From the NCBI GenBank assembly GCA_020636005.1, contig JACJYR010000001.1, forward strand, positions 2,980,501-3,044,500: 64,000 bases of DNA. Direction: 5' to 3'. The notes under the pieces are model-generated. The model had not been told where the DNA came from, did not search any database, and saw only the letters and a list, made by a program, of their open reading frames with translations. The stretch comes from Lewinellaceae bacterium (GTDB lineage: Bacteria > Bacteroidota > Bacteroidia > Chitinophagales > Saprospiraceae). The translations under genes were made by a program, and so were the position numbers. Positions 46,215 through 54,496 of this stretch are shown one piece after another. Position 1 is the first letter of the stretch. Each line of letters begins with the position of its first letter.

Positions 46215-46916
46215 TCAATGTATGGCAATAGCAATGGTAGCCATACTTACTTTCGATCCGGGCAACTCTAGTAATTTGTTGGCGCATGCTTCCAGCGTTG
46301 AGCCAGTTGTAAGCACGTCATCTACTAAAAGGATGTGTTTTCCTTCCAGCGGCTTAACTTTCTTTATTTCAAAAACAGTCTCCACATTCCCCAACCGGGC
46401 CATCCTTGATTTTTTCGTCTGTGAATCGCTGTGCTGTACCCGTTGCAGGGCATCTTTATGATACGGAATTTTCATGCTTTCGGATAGGCCGATTGCAAAC
46501 ATCTCACTTTGGTTGTAGCCTCGCATGCGCTCTTTTTTCGGATGGAGCGGCACTGGCACTATGAGGTCAACCGATGCAAAATGGGGTGTTTTTTTGAGCA
46601 TATAACCGTAGCGCAGGCCAAGGGTGATGCCAATTTCTTTCTTTCCATTGTATTTTAAGTTGTGCAGCAATTGCTGCACCCTGTTGCTTTTGGCAAAAAG
46701 ATACAGGGCAGCACCGCTCTCGATTTTTACCCTTCCCCAAAACCGGTCGGTAAAAGGGTTTTCCTTACTTAAGTGAAAATTGGTTTCGGGCAGCGTGGCC
46801 CGGCAGGGTGTGCAAATATCCTCGCCGTATGGTGGGGCGTTGTGACTGCAGGCAAGGCAAAGGTGCGGGAAGAACAGATAAAGCAAATCCTCGAAAGGTT
46901 GAAGCAGTTTTCTCAT
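46215..46916 (-). CDS. ComF-family phosphoribosyltransferase-like protein
   Basis: 233 residues. N-terminal double zinc ribbon (CLACSHNAPPYGEDICTPC), then a PRTase domain with LIVPVPLHPKKERMRGYNQSEMFA and the PRPP-binding loop ILLVDDVLTTGSTLEAC. ComF proteins take part in DNA uptake during competence and bind single-stranded DNA helicase partners in some species. Role here unproven. Convergent with pyrH. Confidence 0.9.
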   Translation of the reverse strand: MRKLLQPFEDLLYLFFPHLCLACSHNAPPYGEDICTPCRATLPETNFHLSKENPFTDRFWGRVKIESGAALYLFAKSNRVQQLLHNLKYNGKKEIGITLGLRYGYMLKKTPHFASVDLIVPVPLHPKKERMRGYNQSEMFAIGLSESMKIPYHKDALQRVQHSDSQTKKSRMARLGNVETVFEIKKVKPLEGKHILLVDDVLTTGSTLEACANKLLELPGSKVSMATIAIAIH

Positions 46917-47242
46917 AAGTTTTTGATTTCCAGGTTAAAGGGAAGGCAATTTAGAAAAAGTGCAGGAGAATTTGGTTTAGGCAGGTTTTATATTTTTTGA
47001 ACGTATAAAAAAGGAAGTGGTGGGAATGAGGCGTACGGGCACTTTGGGAGTACGGCATTTTTAAGAAGGTCCAAAAACAAAAACGTCTGCCTCGCAAAAG
47101 CAAGACAGACGCATCAAAACAAAACGAAAAACCAACTTTAAACAAGTCTTTTTATGCCCATATAAACCGCACTGTTCTCGAAAATGTTGCTTGGCTGTTT
47201 GTTAATAAATTCTTAAAACATGATAGCGGTTTAGCATATTTG
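46917..47242 (-). other. Intergenic region, degQ tail
   Basis: 326 bases between comF and the degQ-type gene. It holds the terminator at 47072-47111; nothing else recognised. Confidence 0.5.
47072..47111 (-). terminator. Intrinsic terminator of the degQ-type gene
   Basis: On the minus strand a 12-bp stem (47111-47100 with 47095-47084, two G-U pairs in RNA) with a TTTT loop is followed by TTTTTGTTTTT. It lies about 130 bases after the stop at 47243. Confidence 0.7.
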
Positions 47243-48415
47243 TTAATCTGAGGATTTTAACCGGACGGGTAGTGTGAGCAGCTTTCCAGAGCGGTTTACA
47301 GTCAATGAAACCGTTTCCCCGACCTTGGCGCCCCCTACAATTTCGAGCAAATCGGGGGAAGATTTTACCGGTTTATTGTTCGCCTCAATAATGATGTCGT
47401 TTGGCAAAATGCCCGCATATTGGGCAGCTCCCCCATCCACCAGGGATGCCACTAATACTCCCTGCGAAATTTCAAGTCCCAGCTCTTCAGCAGTCTCACT
47501 GTCCAAATCTGCAATATTTATGCCGAGAAACCCCCTTTCATAGGTGCCGTTTTTGATGATGTCGTCCACGATCTTTGAAGCCAAATTGATGGGGATGGCA
47601 AAGGAATAACCTTCAAAATAGCCTGTTTTTGTGGCAATGGCGGTATTGATGCCCAGCAGCCTGCCATAAGCGTCCACCAAAGCACCGCCGCTATTCCCGG
47701 GGTTTACGGCAGCGTCTGTTTGTATGAACGATTCGATAGGCGCTTTGCCGCGTATGATGTTAATGTCACGTCCTTTGGCGCTGATAATTCCTGCTGTAAC
47801 AGTAGAGTTCAATTCCAGTGGGTTGCCAACTGCAAGCACCCATTCTCCGATTTTAGCATTGTCAGAGTCGGCAATCTGGAGAATGGGCAATTTCTTTGCG
47901 TCTATTTTTAAAACGGCCAGGTCTCCTTCTGGGTAGGTACCAACCTTTGTAGCCTTGAATTTTTTGTTGTCATAGGTAGTCACTTCAATTTCATCTGCAA
48001 ATTCGACAACATGGTTGTTGGTGATGATGTACCCATCTTCTGTATAGATCACACCAGAGCCTGTACCTTGTTTGGGCATGTTGAAGTTGAAGAGCGGGCT
48101 GTCAAAAATGGAATCGTCGCCAAAAAAGCGGTAAAATGGATCAGATTGAGAACGATTGCTGCGGGCGGTCGATTCGCTCTCTTTTGCGGAAATATGTACA
48201 ACGGCAGGCGTGGACTTAGCGGCTGCTTCGGTGAAGTCGAATGGGACATTGAACAGCATCCCTTTGCCAACGTTGACATTATTTACCGGCTTTGCAAACT
48301 GCTGATAGGCGGCGGGGACAGGCTCAGGTTGCCCGTTTTGCAGTAAAAAGAACCCACCAAGCGCAATGGTTCCACCAACGACTCCAGCCAAGAAAAGGGA
48401 AAATATGTGCTTCAT
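47243..48415 (-). CDS. Periplasmic serine protease, HtrA/DegQ family
   Basis: 390 residues. An N-terminal hydrophobic signal or anchor (SLFLAGVVGGTIALGGFFLL), then a trypsin-like domain with His in TNNHVVEFADE, Asp in EGDLAVLKID and Ser in AVNPGNSGGALVDAYG; all triad residues are present. One PDZ domain at ~295-385 (GFLGINIADLDSETAEELGLE, GILPNDIIIEANNKPV), where DegP would have two. It degrades or refolds misfolded envelope proteins. A minus-strand promoter box lies 55 bases upstream. Confidence 0.92.
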   Translation of the reverse strand: MKHIFSLFLAGVVGGTIALGGFFLLQNGQPEPVPAAYQQFAKPVNNVNVGKGMLFNVPFDFTEAAAKSTPAVVHISAKESESTARSNRSQSDPFYRFFGDDSIFDSPLFNFNMPKQGTGSGVIYTEDGYIITNNHVVEFADEIEVTTYDNKKFKATKVGTYPEGDLAVLKIDAKKLPILQIADSDNAKIGEWVLAVGNPLELNSTVTAGIISAKGRDINIIRGKAPIESFIQTDAAVNPGNSGGALVDAYGRLLGINTAIATKTGYFEGYSFAIPINLASKIVDDIIKNGTYERGFLGINIADLDSETAEELGLEISQGVLVASLVDGGAAQYAGILPNDIIIEANNKPVKSSPDLLEIVGGAKVGETVSLTVNRSGKLLTLPVRLKSSD

Positions 48416-48470
48416 CGTATTGTTTTTTATTCAAAAATTTGACTCAACCCAAGTCTTGTCGTACATTACG

Positions 48471-48478
48471 CAAAATTA
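48471..48478 (-). promoter_or_regulatory. -7 promoter element of the degQ-type gene
   Basis: TAATTTTG on the minus strand fits TAnnTTTG, 55 bases before the ATG at 48415. Confidence 0.4.
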
Positions 48479-48646
48479 AACGCCGCTACTACCAGGCGGT
48501 TATGCTACCAAGCTGGTTTAACTACACCTTAACAGGAAATTGAAATACCTGTCCAATTCCATTAACGGCAGCTCATTTGCATGTTAATGGATTTTCTTTT
48601 AAAAGGCCCTCATTTGCATTTTCCTAACCATATCAACCGAACACCA

Positions 48647-49291
48647 ATGATAACATTTACCCAAGGATTCCCATTTTCGCCTTTGCCTTTAGGCCATTAC
48701 CGCAGCATGATGACGAACTCTCCTTACGAACGCCACATAGATTTTGAAACGCTGATAGCGCCGGAAACCCCTTTTGAATCCTGGCTGATCTCGATGCCTG
48801 AATTCCAGGCAGGCTATAACTGGGGCCTGCCCAGGTTCGGCCACCCCGAAGGAAAAGTGGGCATCCATGTAAAAGAAGTGCTCGGAAATATTGACAAGTT
48901 GAGCATCGACAGTATTTCCCGGCAACAACTAAGGATCGTTGCACTATCTCACGATACTTTCAAATATAAAGAAAACAAAAGGCTCAATGGACATGAATAC
49001 AAGCATCACGGTCTTCTCGCCAGGGAATTCATGGAGAGGTACTACGATGATAAAGTTGTGCTGGATATTGTCGAACTTCACGATGAGGCCTTTTACATTT
49101 GGAGGGCGGCCAACTTAGAAAACAAGTGCGAGGCTGCTGCTACAAGGCTAAAAAATCTGTTGGATCGCATCGGGCCACATTTAGGGCTTTATTTTCAGTT
49201 TTTTAAAAGCGACACACAAACCGGCGATAAGATGCAAGCACCTATCCATTGGTTTGAGCAACGCTTGAGGGATATCGGGACAAAAATTTAG
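48647..49291 (+). CDS. HD-domain (metal-dependent phosphohydrolase-like) protein
   Basis: 214 residues from ATG 48647 (upstream ATGs at 48581/48587 give an N-terminus without conserved features; ATG 48707 is also possible). HD-type metal-ligand pattern: His in GIHVKEVLGNID, HD in VALSHDTFKYKE, His pair in YKHHGLLAREFME, and a further His-Asp in VELHDEAFYI. Such proteins hydrolyse phosphate esters of nucleotides or signalling nucleotides; the substrate is unknown. Followed by an intrinsic terminator. Confidence 0.78.
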   Translation: MITFTQGFPFSPLPLGHYRSMMTNSPYERHIDFETLIAPETPFESWLISMPEFQAGYNWGLPRFGHPEGKVGIHVKEVLGNIDKLSIDSISRQQLRIVALSHDTFKYKENKRLNGHEYKHHGLLAREFMERYYDDKVVLDIVELHDEAFYIWRAANLENKCEAAATRLKNLLDRIGPHLGLYFQFFKSDTQTGDKMQAPIHWFEQRLRDIGTKI

Positions 49292-49308
49292 AAGGCACAT
49301 AAAATCTG

Positions 49309-49342
49309 AAAAAGCGGTACGCACCAGTGTGCCGCTTTTTTT
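49309..49342 (+). terminator. Intrinsic terminator after the HD-domain gene
   Basis: AAAAAGCGG (49309-49317) pairs with CCGCTTTTT (49332-49340), with an inner CAC/GTG pairing and a T run. Confidence 0.8.
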
Positions 49343-49489
49343 GTTTCCCGCCAAAAGGCTACCGGATAAGCATCTGGGAAGTAGGTAAGGCCATTAGCTG
49401 GGCGATAATCAGACGCGGGGCCTGATTTACTTTTCCCTTGAATTTTTCATTGATGACCTAAGCTATCGGCACGAATTAAACCTGGGTCT

Positions 49490-49497
49490 TAATTTTG
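49490..49497 (+). promoter_or_regulatory. -7 promoter element of the DUF4837 gene
   Basis: TAATTTTG followed by CCC, 17 bases before ATG 49515. Confidence 0.45.
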
Positions 49498-49514
49498 CCC
49501 AAAACTCATTTGAA

Positions 49515-50591
49515 ATGAAGAATATCTTATCAGTATTCATCTTGTTGATCTTTTTTCAGGGCTGTAGCCAGGAAAATTCGCAGAATGCCCAGAAGGGCGG
49601 AGTGGCAGTTTACGCCCATGGAAAAGTAAACCAGATAGAAGTGATAGCGGACTCTACACTGTGGAAAGGTGCAGTGGGCGATTCCTTTTTTTATTACTTC
49701 GCTGCCCCTTACATCCTGTTGCCACAGCCAGAGTCTATTTTCGACATCAAGCACCTAACTCCCGAGCAATTGGCGAAGCAACCTGCTAAAAAGGAATTCC
49801 GGACCATCCTCATCCTCGCCGATTTGAATGACGACAACTCGCCGGCTACTGCCCTTATCAAGGCTGATTTGGGGGCCACTAAAATTGAGGAAATAAGGAT
49901 GGGAAAAGGATACAACACGACCGTAGGCATGGACAAATGGGCTAAAGATCAACTGCTGTTCTATATTTCTGGCTTTGGTGAGGAAAAGCTGATTGAAAAC
50001 ATCAGCAAAAATTTCCCGCCCATTGCCCGCAAAATCAACGAAAAGGACATGAAATCCGTTGAAGCGACAGCCTTCCAGGCAGGGGAGAACAGCGATCTTG
50101 AAGCAGAGGTAAAGGCCAAATATGACCTGAACCTCAAAGTGCCCGGCGATTTCAAACTTGCAAAATACAGCTCCCAAACGAACACCCTGTGGCTGCGGCG
50201 GGACGACCGGGAAATAGTGGCCAACATCATCATCCATAAAAGGCCTTACACAAGCAAGGAACAATTGACCAAAAAAGGAATCAAAGAGATAAGGAATGAA
50301 GTATCTAAGATCGTGACGACCCGCCAGCCCAACACCTACATGCAGATCAATGACGAAGACCTGCCACTTTTCGTTGAGAACAAGACTTTGAACAACCTGT
50401 ACACCGTGCAGGCAAAAGGTATCTGGGACATCGTGAACGATTTTATGGGTGGCCCATTCATCAGTAATTTAATGCTTGATACGAAAAAGAACGAGCTGAT
50501 ATTTGTGGATGGCTTTATCTACGCACCCGGCAAGGAAAAGCGCAACTACATGCAGGAAATGGAATTGATTCTTTCTTCTGCCAGCATCTGA
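49515..50591 (+). CDS. DUF4837 family lipoprotein
   Basis: 358 residues. Lipoprotein signal (ILSVFILLIFFQGC, Cys16). The mature domain contains GKVNQIEVIADSTLWKGAVGD at its start, where DUF4837 proteins are most conserved, then FRTILILADLNDDN, LWLRRDDREIVANIIIHKRPY, a Thr-Arg-Gln-Pro segment, and VDGFIYAPGKEKRNYMQEMELIL at the C-terminus. Expected in the outer membrane. Function unknown; the family is confined to Bacteroidota. Convergent with the OmpH gene across a bidirectional terminator. Confidence 0.82.
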   Translation: MKNILSVFILLIFFQGCSQENSQNAQKGGVAVYAHGKVNQIEVIADSTLWKGAVGDSFFYYFAAPYILLPQPESIFDIKHLTPEQLAKQPAKKEFRTILILADLNDDNSPATALIKADLGATKIEEIRMGKGYNTTVGMDKWAKDQLLFYISGFGEEKLIENISKNFPPIARKINEKDMKSVEATAFQAGENSDLEAEVKAKYDLNLKVPGDFKLAKYSSQTNTLWLRRDDREIVANIIIHKRPYTSKEQLTKKGIKEIRNEVSKIVTTRQPNTYMQINDEDLPLFVENKTLNNLYTVQAKGIWDIVNDFMGGPFISNLMLDTKKNELIFVDGFIYAPGKEKRNYMQEMELILSSASI

Positions 50592-50641
50592 ATACCCGGG
50601 CCAAAATTCCATTAGTGCAGAGGCAGCGCGGATACCAAACT

Positions 50642-50681
50642 AAAAGCGCTGAACGGATTGAATCCGTTCAGCGCTTTTATA
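50642..50681. terminator. Bidirectional intrinsic terminator
   Basis: Near-continuous 16- to 18-bp perfect inverted repeat (50642-50659 with 50661-50678) flanked by A and T runs, between the convergent DUF4837 and OmpH genes. Confidence 0.88.
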
Positions 50682-50714
50682 TTTCCATTTACCAGGAAAT
50701 TATCGGGGCAAAAG

Positions 50715-51236
50715 TTACTCTAAACCCAGTTTGGCCTTGACTTTAGCCTCTATGTCATCCGAGTCCTGGGCAAACAGGATGGTGTTGAAAACACTGGTGT
50801 CAAAGATCATGGTATAGCCCTCGTTTTTGCCGATTTCATTGATCGCCTCCTGCACCCGTTCGAGGATGGGTGCTATCAGTTCCTCCCTTTTTTTTGCCAC
50901 CATTTGCATTACTTCGTCTTCAAACTGTGAAAGTTCCTCTTGTTTTTGCTGGAATTCGGCCTGTTTCTTTTGGGCTTCGACCGGCGGGACAGACCCCTGC
51001 TGGTAGGCCTGGGCAAACAGGTTAAAATCTTCCTGGAGTTTTTTTGCCCGTTCCTGGCCTACTTTCACCAACGAATCCTGAAAAACTTTCAGGCTGTCGT
51101 CGGCAACTTTGGTTTCCTGCATTTGCACCAGCAAATTGCCAGAATTCAGGTGTCCAAATTTTTGGGCCTGTGCCCCAACGAAGGCCATGAGCAACAAGAG
51201 AGTGGATACTGTGCTTATTTTCATTAATTTCTTCAT
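50715..51236 (-). CDS. OmpH/Skp-family periplasmic chaperone
   Basis: 173 residues from ATG 51236; the frame extends upstream to 51293 but that part covers the promoter. Signal peptide (KISTVSTLLLLMAFVGAQA). The mature part is FGHLNSGNLLVQMQE followed by long helices (VKVGQERAKKLQEDFNLFAQ, VEAQKKQAEFQQKQEELSQFEDEVMQMVAKKREEL), the tentacle-like layout of Skp/OmpH, and a closing strand with TMIFDTSVFNTILFA. It holds unfolded outer-membrane proteins in the periplasm. Confidence 0.9.
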   Translation of the reverse strand: MKKLMKISTVSTLLLLMAFVGAQAQKFGHLNSGNLLVQMQETKVADDSLKVFQDSLVKVGQERAKKLQEDFNLFAQAYQQGSVPPVEAQKKQAEFQQKQEELSQFEDEVMQMVAKKREELIAPILERVQEAINEIGKNEGYTMIFDTSVFNTILFAQDSDDIEAKVKAKLGLE

Positions 51237-51259
51237 CGTGTTCTTTAATTTTTTTTTCG

Positions 51260-51267
51260 CAAAAGTA
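51260..51267 (-). promoter_or_regulatory. -7 promoter element of the OmpH-family gene
   Basis: TACTTTTG on the minus strand fits TAnnTTTG, 23 bases before ATG 51236. Its location supports that start. Confidence 0.45.
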
Positions 51268-51630
51268 GCGTTTCGATAGGCGGTTTTCCACACGTTTTTT
51301 CAAGAATATTCAAAAGAACGGCATGGTAAATGCCCGAAGCCCCAACAAATTGACTCCTTTTACCCGGGTTTTTCATAAAAGGAATTCAAGACAATTGCAG
51401 TTGATTACCCATTCGGCAAGAATATTATTTTTAACAAATGAAACAGGCGTTATAAAAATTGGCCGATGACCAAGTTTTTAAAATAAAAGCTACATTTTTC
51501 GTGCAAAAATTTGCCTCAGTAAAAGGCAACAAAAATATAGCCCATTCCTGTATGTTATTTTAAAAATATTCTAATAAAAACCAATTATTATTAGAAGAAC
51601 TATAAAATATTTATTTTTTTGCTTAAAAAC
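51268..51630. other. AT-rich intergenic region
   Basis: About 360 bases, markedly more AT-rich than the surrounding genes, with runs such as TAAAAATATTCTAATAAAAA. No reading frame or hairpin was recognised. Confidence 0.5.
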
Positions 51631-51662
51631 TTGCATTAAAAGAGGCTAATCTTTTAAATTTG
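51631..51662 (+). promoter_or_regulatory. Promoter of the tRNA-like RNA gene
   Basis: TTG at 51631-51633 and TAAATTTG at 51655-51662, separated by 21 bases, match the Bacteroidota -33/-7 promoter with good spacing. Transcription would start near 51669, about 37 bases before the tRNA-like fold. Confidence 0.6.
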
Positions 51663-51705
51663 CATCATCAATATAAAGAAACGATAAAGTTTGTTTCTTC
51701 TAAAA

Positions 51706-51872
51706 TGTGAGGTGATGAAACCGGCAGCCATGCCCTCTTGTCTCGGGGGTGGGGAATCAGGGAAAAACGCAGCATAGAGCCGACTATACCTTGTGTAAGG
51801 CCGACCAGGGTTGACCACTAAACTTTGTGCTGTTGCTAACCGCCCCGTGGAGGTTCGAATCCTCCTCTCACA
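51706..51872 (+). ncRNA. tRNA-like structured RNA with a giant variable arm
   Basis: A cloverleaf can be drawn. Acceptor stem TGTGAGG (51706-51712) pairs with TCTCACA (51866-51872). The D arm ATG/CAT has an 11-base loop with GG at loop positions 6-7, as in leucine tRNAs. The anticodon-like stem CCCTC/GGGGG (51733-51737/51745-51749) has a 7-base loop TTGTCTC with U33 but a pyrimidine at 37. The T arm GGAGG-TTCGAAT-CCTCC is fully canonical (51849-51865). Between anticodon and T arms lie ~96 bases (51751-51846) closed by GGGG/CCCC, with inner stems CAGCA/TGCTG and CCTT/AAGG, where class II tRNAs have 10-20. No CCA is encoded (GCCT follows). Promoter and terminator flank it. A tRNA with a variable-arm intron, or a regulatory RNA, are the alternatives. 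Confidence 0.7.
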
Positions 51873-51879
51873 GCCTGAA

Positions 51880-51910
51880 GGCGCACGGACTTGATCCGGT
51901 GCGCCTTTTT
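51880..51910 (+). terminator. Intrinsic terminator of the tRNA-like RNA gene
   Basis: GGCGCAC-GGA (51880-51889) pairs with TCC-(G)-GTGCGCC (51895-51905) around a 5-base loop, with one bulged G, then TTTTT. It begins 7 bases after the acceptor stem ends. Confidence 0.85.
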
Positions 51911-52042
51911 CTTTGCTTGTATCCTGCCAGCCAACCATTTTATAAGCGTTGCACACCTTGGTTAGAACGAAGTGGCCCAGGGTTTTGATTAAACGCTGGG
52001 TAAACCGGTGTTTTTATGTATCCATTATCCTGATAATCCTCT

Positions 52043-52050
52043 TATCTTTG
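52043..52050 (+). promoter_or_regulatory. -7 promoter element of the bamD unit (near-leaderless)
   Basis: TATCTTTG followed by CGCCCCT and the ATG at 52058, only 7 bases later. The transcript would begin at or within a base or two of the start codon. Confidence 0.55.
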
Positions 52051-52057
52051 CGCCCCT

Positions 52058-52903
52058 ATGAAAAAAAGGTTCTTTTTTGCCAGCGTCCTGGTGGGTTTGG
52101 CACTGCTCTTTAGCGGGTGCAAATCGCAGTTCGAAAAAATTCGGGCCAGCGGCAACACCGATCTGATCTACCAAAAAGCTTTCTCCTATTACGAGAATGG
52201 AGAATACCTGCGCGCTCAAACCCTTTTTGAACTGATCATTCCTGCATACCGGGGAAAGCCGGAATTGGAGAAAATCTATTTCACCTATTCCTACACCTAC
52301 TACAACCTGAGCAAATTCATTTTGGCCAATTATTACTTTAAAAATTTCTCCTCGACTTTCCCAACCAGCTCCCTCAGGGAAGAGGCTGATTTCATGGCTG
52401 CCTTTTCAGACTATCAGATGTCGCCCACCTACCGGCTGGACCAGTCTTACACGGAAAAGGCAATTGAAGAGTTCCAGACCTTCGTCAATACCTACCCCAC
52501 CAGCGAGCGGGTAAAGGAATGCAACCGCCTCATTGACGAGATGCGCCTGAAACTGGAGAAAAAAGTTTTCGAAGAAGGGATTTTGTATTTCAACCTCCGC
52601 CAATACCAGGCTGCAACGGTGACCTTTGAAAACCTGTTAAAAGATTTTCCGGAAACGAGCAATGCGGAACAAGTCCGCTACCTCATTTCAAAGGCAACTT
52701 TTAACCTGGCCGAAAACAGCATCTACGACAAACAGGAAGAACGCTATCGCATTGCGGTCAATTACGCCAAGGATTTTATAGGGAAATACAAGGACAGCAG
52801 CAACTATAAAGAAGTAAAATCTATTCACGATAATTCAGTAAAAAAATTAAAATCATTAACCAATGGCAGATATAAAGACAAAGGCTCAAGGCTTGGATCC
52901 TAA
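52058..52903 (+). CDS. bamD: Outer membrane protein assembly factor BamD
   Basis: 281 residues. Lipoprotein signal (FFFASVLVGLALLFSGC, Cys21). Five TPR-like units carry BamD features (DLIYQKAFSYYENGEYLRAQTLFE, YFTYSYTYYNLSKFILANYYFKNF, FPTSSLREEADFMAAFSDYQMSPTYRLDQSYTEKAI, then QYQAATVTFENLLKDFPET). BamD is the essential lipoprotein of the BAM complex that inserts outer-membrane barrels. First gene of bamD-rpoZ-coaBC-porD, an order common in Bacteroidota. Its 3' end overlaps rpoZ by 41 bases in another frame. Confidence 0.92.
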   Translation: MKKRFFFASVLVGLALLFSGCKSQFEKIRASGNTDLIYQKAFSYYENGEYLRAQTLFELIIPAYRGKPELEKIYFTYSYTYYNLSKFILANYYFKNFSSTFPTSSLREEADFMAAFSDYQMSPTYRLDQSYTEKAIEEFQTFVNTYPTSERVKECNRLIDEMRLKLEKKVFEEGILYFNLRQYQAATVTFENLLKDFPETSNAEQVRYLISKATFNLAENSIYDKQEERYRIAVNYAKDFIGKYKDSSNYKEVKSIHDNSVKKLKSLTNGRYKDKGSRLGS

Positions 52904-53210
52904 CTTGAAAGCTCGCAACATTTCCGAGATGGTGGCCCCAACAAATAACATTTATGAAACGTTGGCCATTATCACAAAACGGTCGAGGCAACTTGCAATT
53001 GACCTCAAGCATGAGTTGCACAACAAACTGGATGAATTCGCCATTAACACCGACACTATTGAAGAAGTGACGGAGAACAAGGAGCAGATCGAAATCTCCA
53101 AGTTTTACGAAAAGCTTCCCAACCCGACCCTTATCGCCACGGAAGAGTTCCTGAAAGGGGAAATCCACCACCACTACAACGAAAAGCGCCGCCAGAGGCC
53201 CACCCAGTAA
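52863..53210 (+). CDS. rpoZ: RNA polymerase omega subunit (Rpb6-like)
   Basis: 115 residues. SEMVAPTNNIYETLAIITKRSRQLA is the omega/Rpb6 core that clamps the beta' C-terminus, followed by a charged helix and LIATEEFLKGEIHHHY. It is longer than the proteobacterial omega, as usual for Bacteroidota. The start ATG lies inside bamD, giving a 41-base overlap that may couple translation. Confidence 0.88.
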   Translation: MADIKTKAQGLDPNLKARNISEMVAPTNNIYETLAIITKRSRQLAIDLKHELHNKLDEFAINTDTIEEVTENKEQIEISKFYEKLPNPTLIATEEFLKGEIHHHYNEKRRQRPTQ

Positions 53211-53297
53211 AGTGGTTCAACACACTTTGGTTTGGCGGCGGAGCACCAGCCAGCCGCCAAACCAAAGCGTGCCGAACTGGAAAGTGTCGAACTGAAA

Positions 53298-54488
53298 ATG
53301 TTGGACAAAAAAATCATCCTCGCCATCACGGGCAGCATCGCCGCTTATAAGTCGGCCATCCTGGCCCGGATGCTGGTAAAAGAGGGAGCAGAAGTACAGA
53401 TATTGATGACTCCTGCCGCAACCTCGTTCATCTCGCCGCTTACCCTTTCTACGTTGTCAAAAAGGCCGGTTTTTTCCAGCGTCTCCGCCGAGGACGCCTG
53501 GAACAATCATGTTGAAATGGGGCTTTGGGCCGATGCGATGATCATTGCCCCGGCTACGGCCAACACCCTGGCCAAACTATCCGCCGGCATCTGCGATAAC
53601 ATTGTTGCCTCAGTTTACCTATCGGCTCGGTGCCCCGTGTTTATTGCCCCGGCTATGGATCTGGATATGTGGAAGCATCCTGCCACAGTAGCCAATGTGG
53701 AAAAGTTGAAATCCTTTGGCAACCATTTCCTCCCCGTGGGGTACGGGCAACTGGCCAGCGGCCTGATAGGGGAAGGCAGGATGGCCGAACCGGAAGAAAT
53801 CGTAGCGTCCCTTTACCGTCATTTTCAAGGTGCCCAGGATTTTTCAGGAAAGAAAGTCCTCATCACTGCAGGCCCTACTTACGAACCGTTGGATCCGGTC
53901 CGCTTCATCGGCAACCGTTCCTCCGGTAAGATGGGGATTGCCATTGCAGAAGGTTTCGCTGAAAGGGGGGCATCCGTCAAGCTCGTCTTAGGGCCTTCAA
54001 AGCTGTCAGCGAAACATGCCCGTATAGAAACTACTAAAGTGCAGACAGCCTCCGAAATGCACTCCGCCGCATTGAAATATTTCCCCGGTTCGGACATCGC
54101 TGTGCTCGCCGCCGCCGTTGCTGACTACCGGCCCAGGGAAGTGGCCGATCAAAAAATTAAAAAATCGGAGGGGCAAATGACCATAGAACTGGAAAAGACA
54201 CCAGACATCGCCGCTGCGTTGGGAAAAATAAAACAACCTGGCCAGTTCATCGTCGGCTTTGCCCTGGAGACTAACAACGAACTGGACAATGCCCGGCAAA
54301 AACTGGAAAGAAAGAATTTTGACTTTATCGTGCTCAATTCGTTGAGGGATACCGGGGCAGGCTTTAATTTCGATACCAACAAGATAACCATCCTGCACAA
54401 AGGCAATAAGCGCAAGGATTTTGAGTTAAAAACCAAAGCTGAGGTGGCACAGGATATTTTGAATGAAATCGCAGCTTTTTTCAAATAA
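53298..54488 (+). CDS. coaBC: Bifunctional CoaBC (phosphopantothenoylcysteine decarboxylase / phosphopantothenate-cysteine ligase)
   Basis: 396 residues from ATG 53298 (LDKKIILAITGSIAAYKSA); upstream in-frame codons read a Pro/Ala stretch with no conservation. CoaC flavoprotein half (~1-180): ITGSIAAYKSA, His in AWNNHVEMGLWADAMIIAPAT, and APAMDLDMWKHPA. CoaB half (~190-395): VLITAGPTYEPLDPVRFIGNRSSGKMG, DYRPREVADQKIKKSEG. It makes 4'-phosphopantetheine for coenzyme A. Follows rpoZ by 87 bases. Confidence 0.94.
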   Translation: MLDKKIILAITGSIAAYKSAILARMLVKEGAEVQILMTPAATSFISPLTLSTLSKRPVFSSVSAEDAWNNHVEMGLWADAMIIAPATANTLAKLSAGICDNIVASVYLSARCPVFIAPAMDLDMWKHPATVANVEKLKSFGNHFLPVGYGQLASGLIGEGRMAEPEEIVASLYRHFQGAQDFSGKKVLITAGPTYEPLDPVRFIGNRSSGKMGIAIAEGFAERGASVKLVLGPSKLSAKHARIETTKVQTASEMHSAALKYFPGSDIAVLAAAVADYRPREVADQKIKKSEGQMTIELEKTPDIAAALGKIKQPGQFIVGFALETNNELDNARQKLERKNFDFIVLNSLRDTGAGFNFDTNKITILHKGNKRKDFELKTKAEVAQDILNEIAAFFK

Positions 54489-54496
54489 TAGCAACA

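Noticed and set aside
51706..51872. tmRNA, SRP RNA or 6S RNA as identity of the structured RNA
   Set aside because: Too short for tmRNA and lacks its tag frame and Ala-type acceptor; lacks the GGAAG/AGCAG-type SRP core; a canonical T arm is not a 6S feature.
51654..51956. 100-codon minus-strand frame over the tRNA-like gene
   Set aside because: It is the reverse translation of the T arm and terminator (contains the RRIRTSTG pattern typical of reversed tRNA T arms), so the frame is an RNA shadow.
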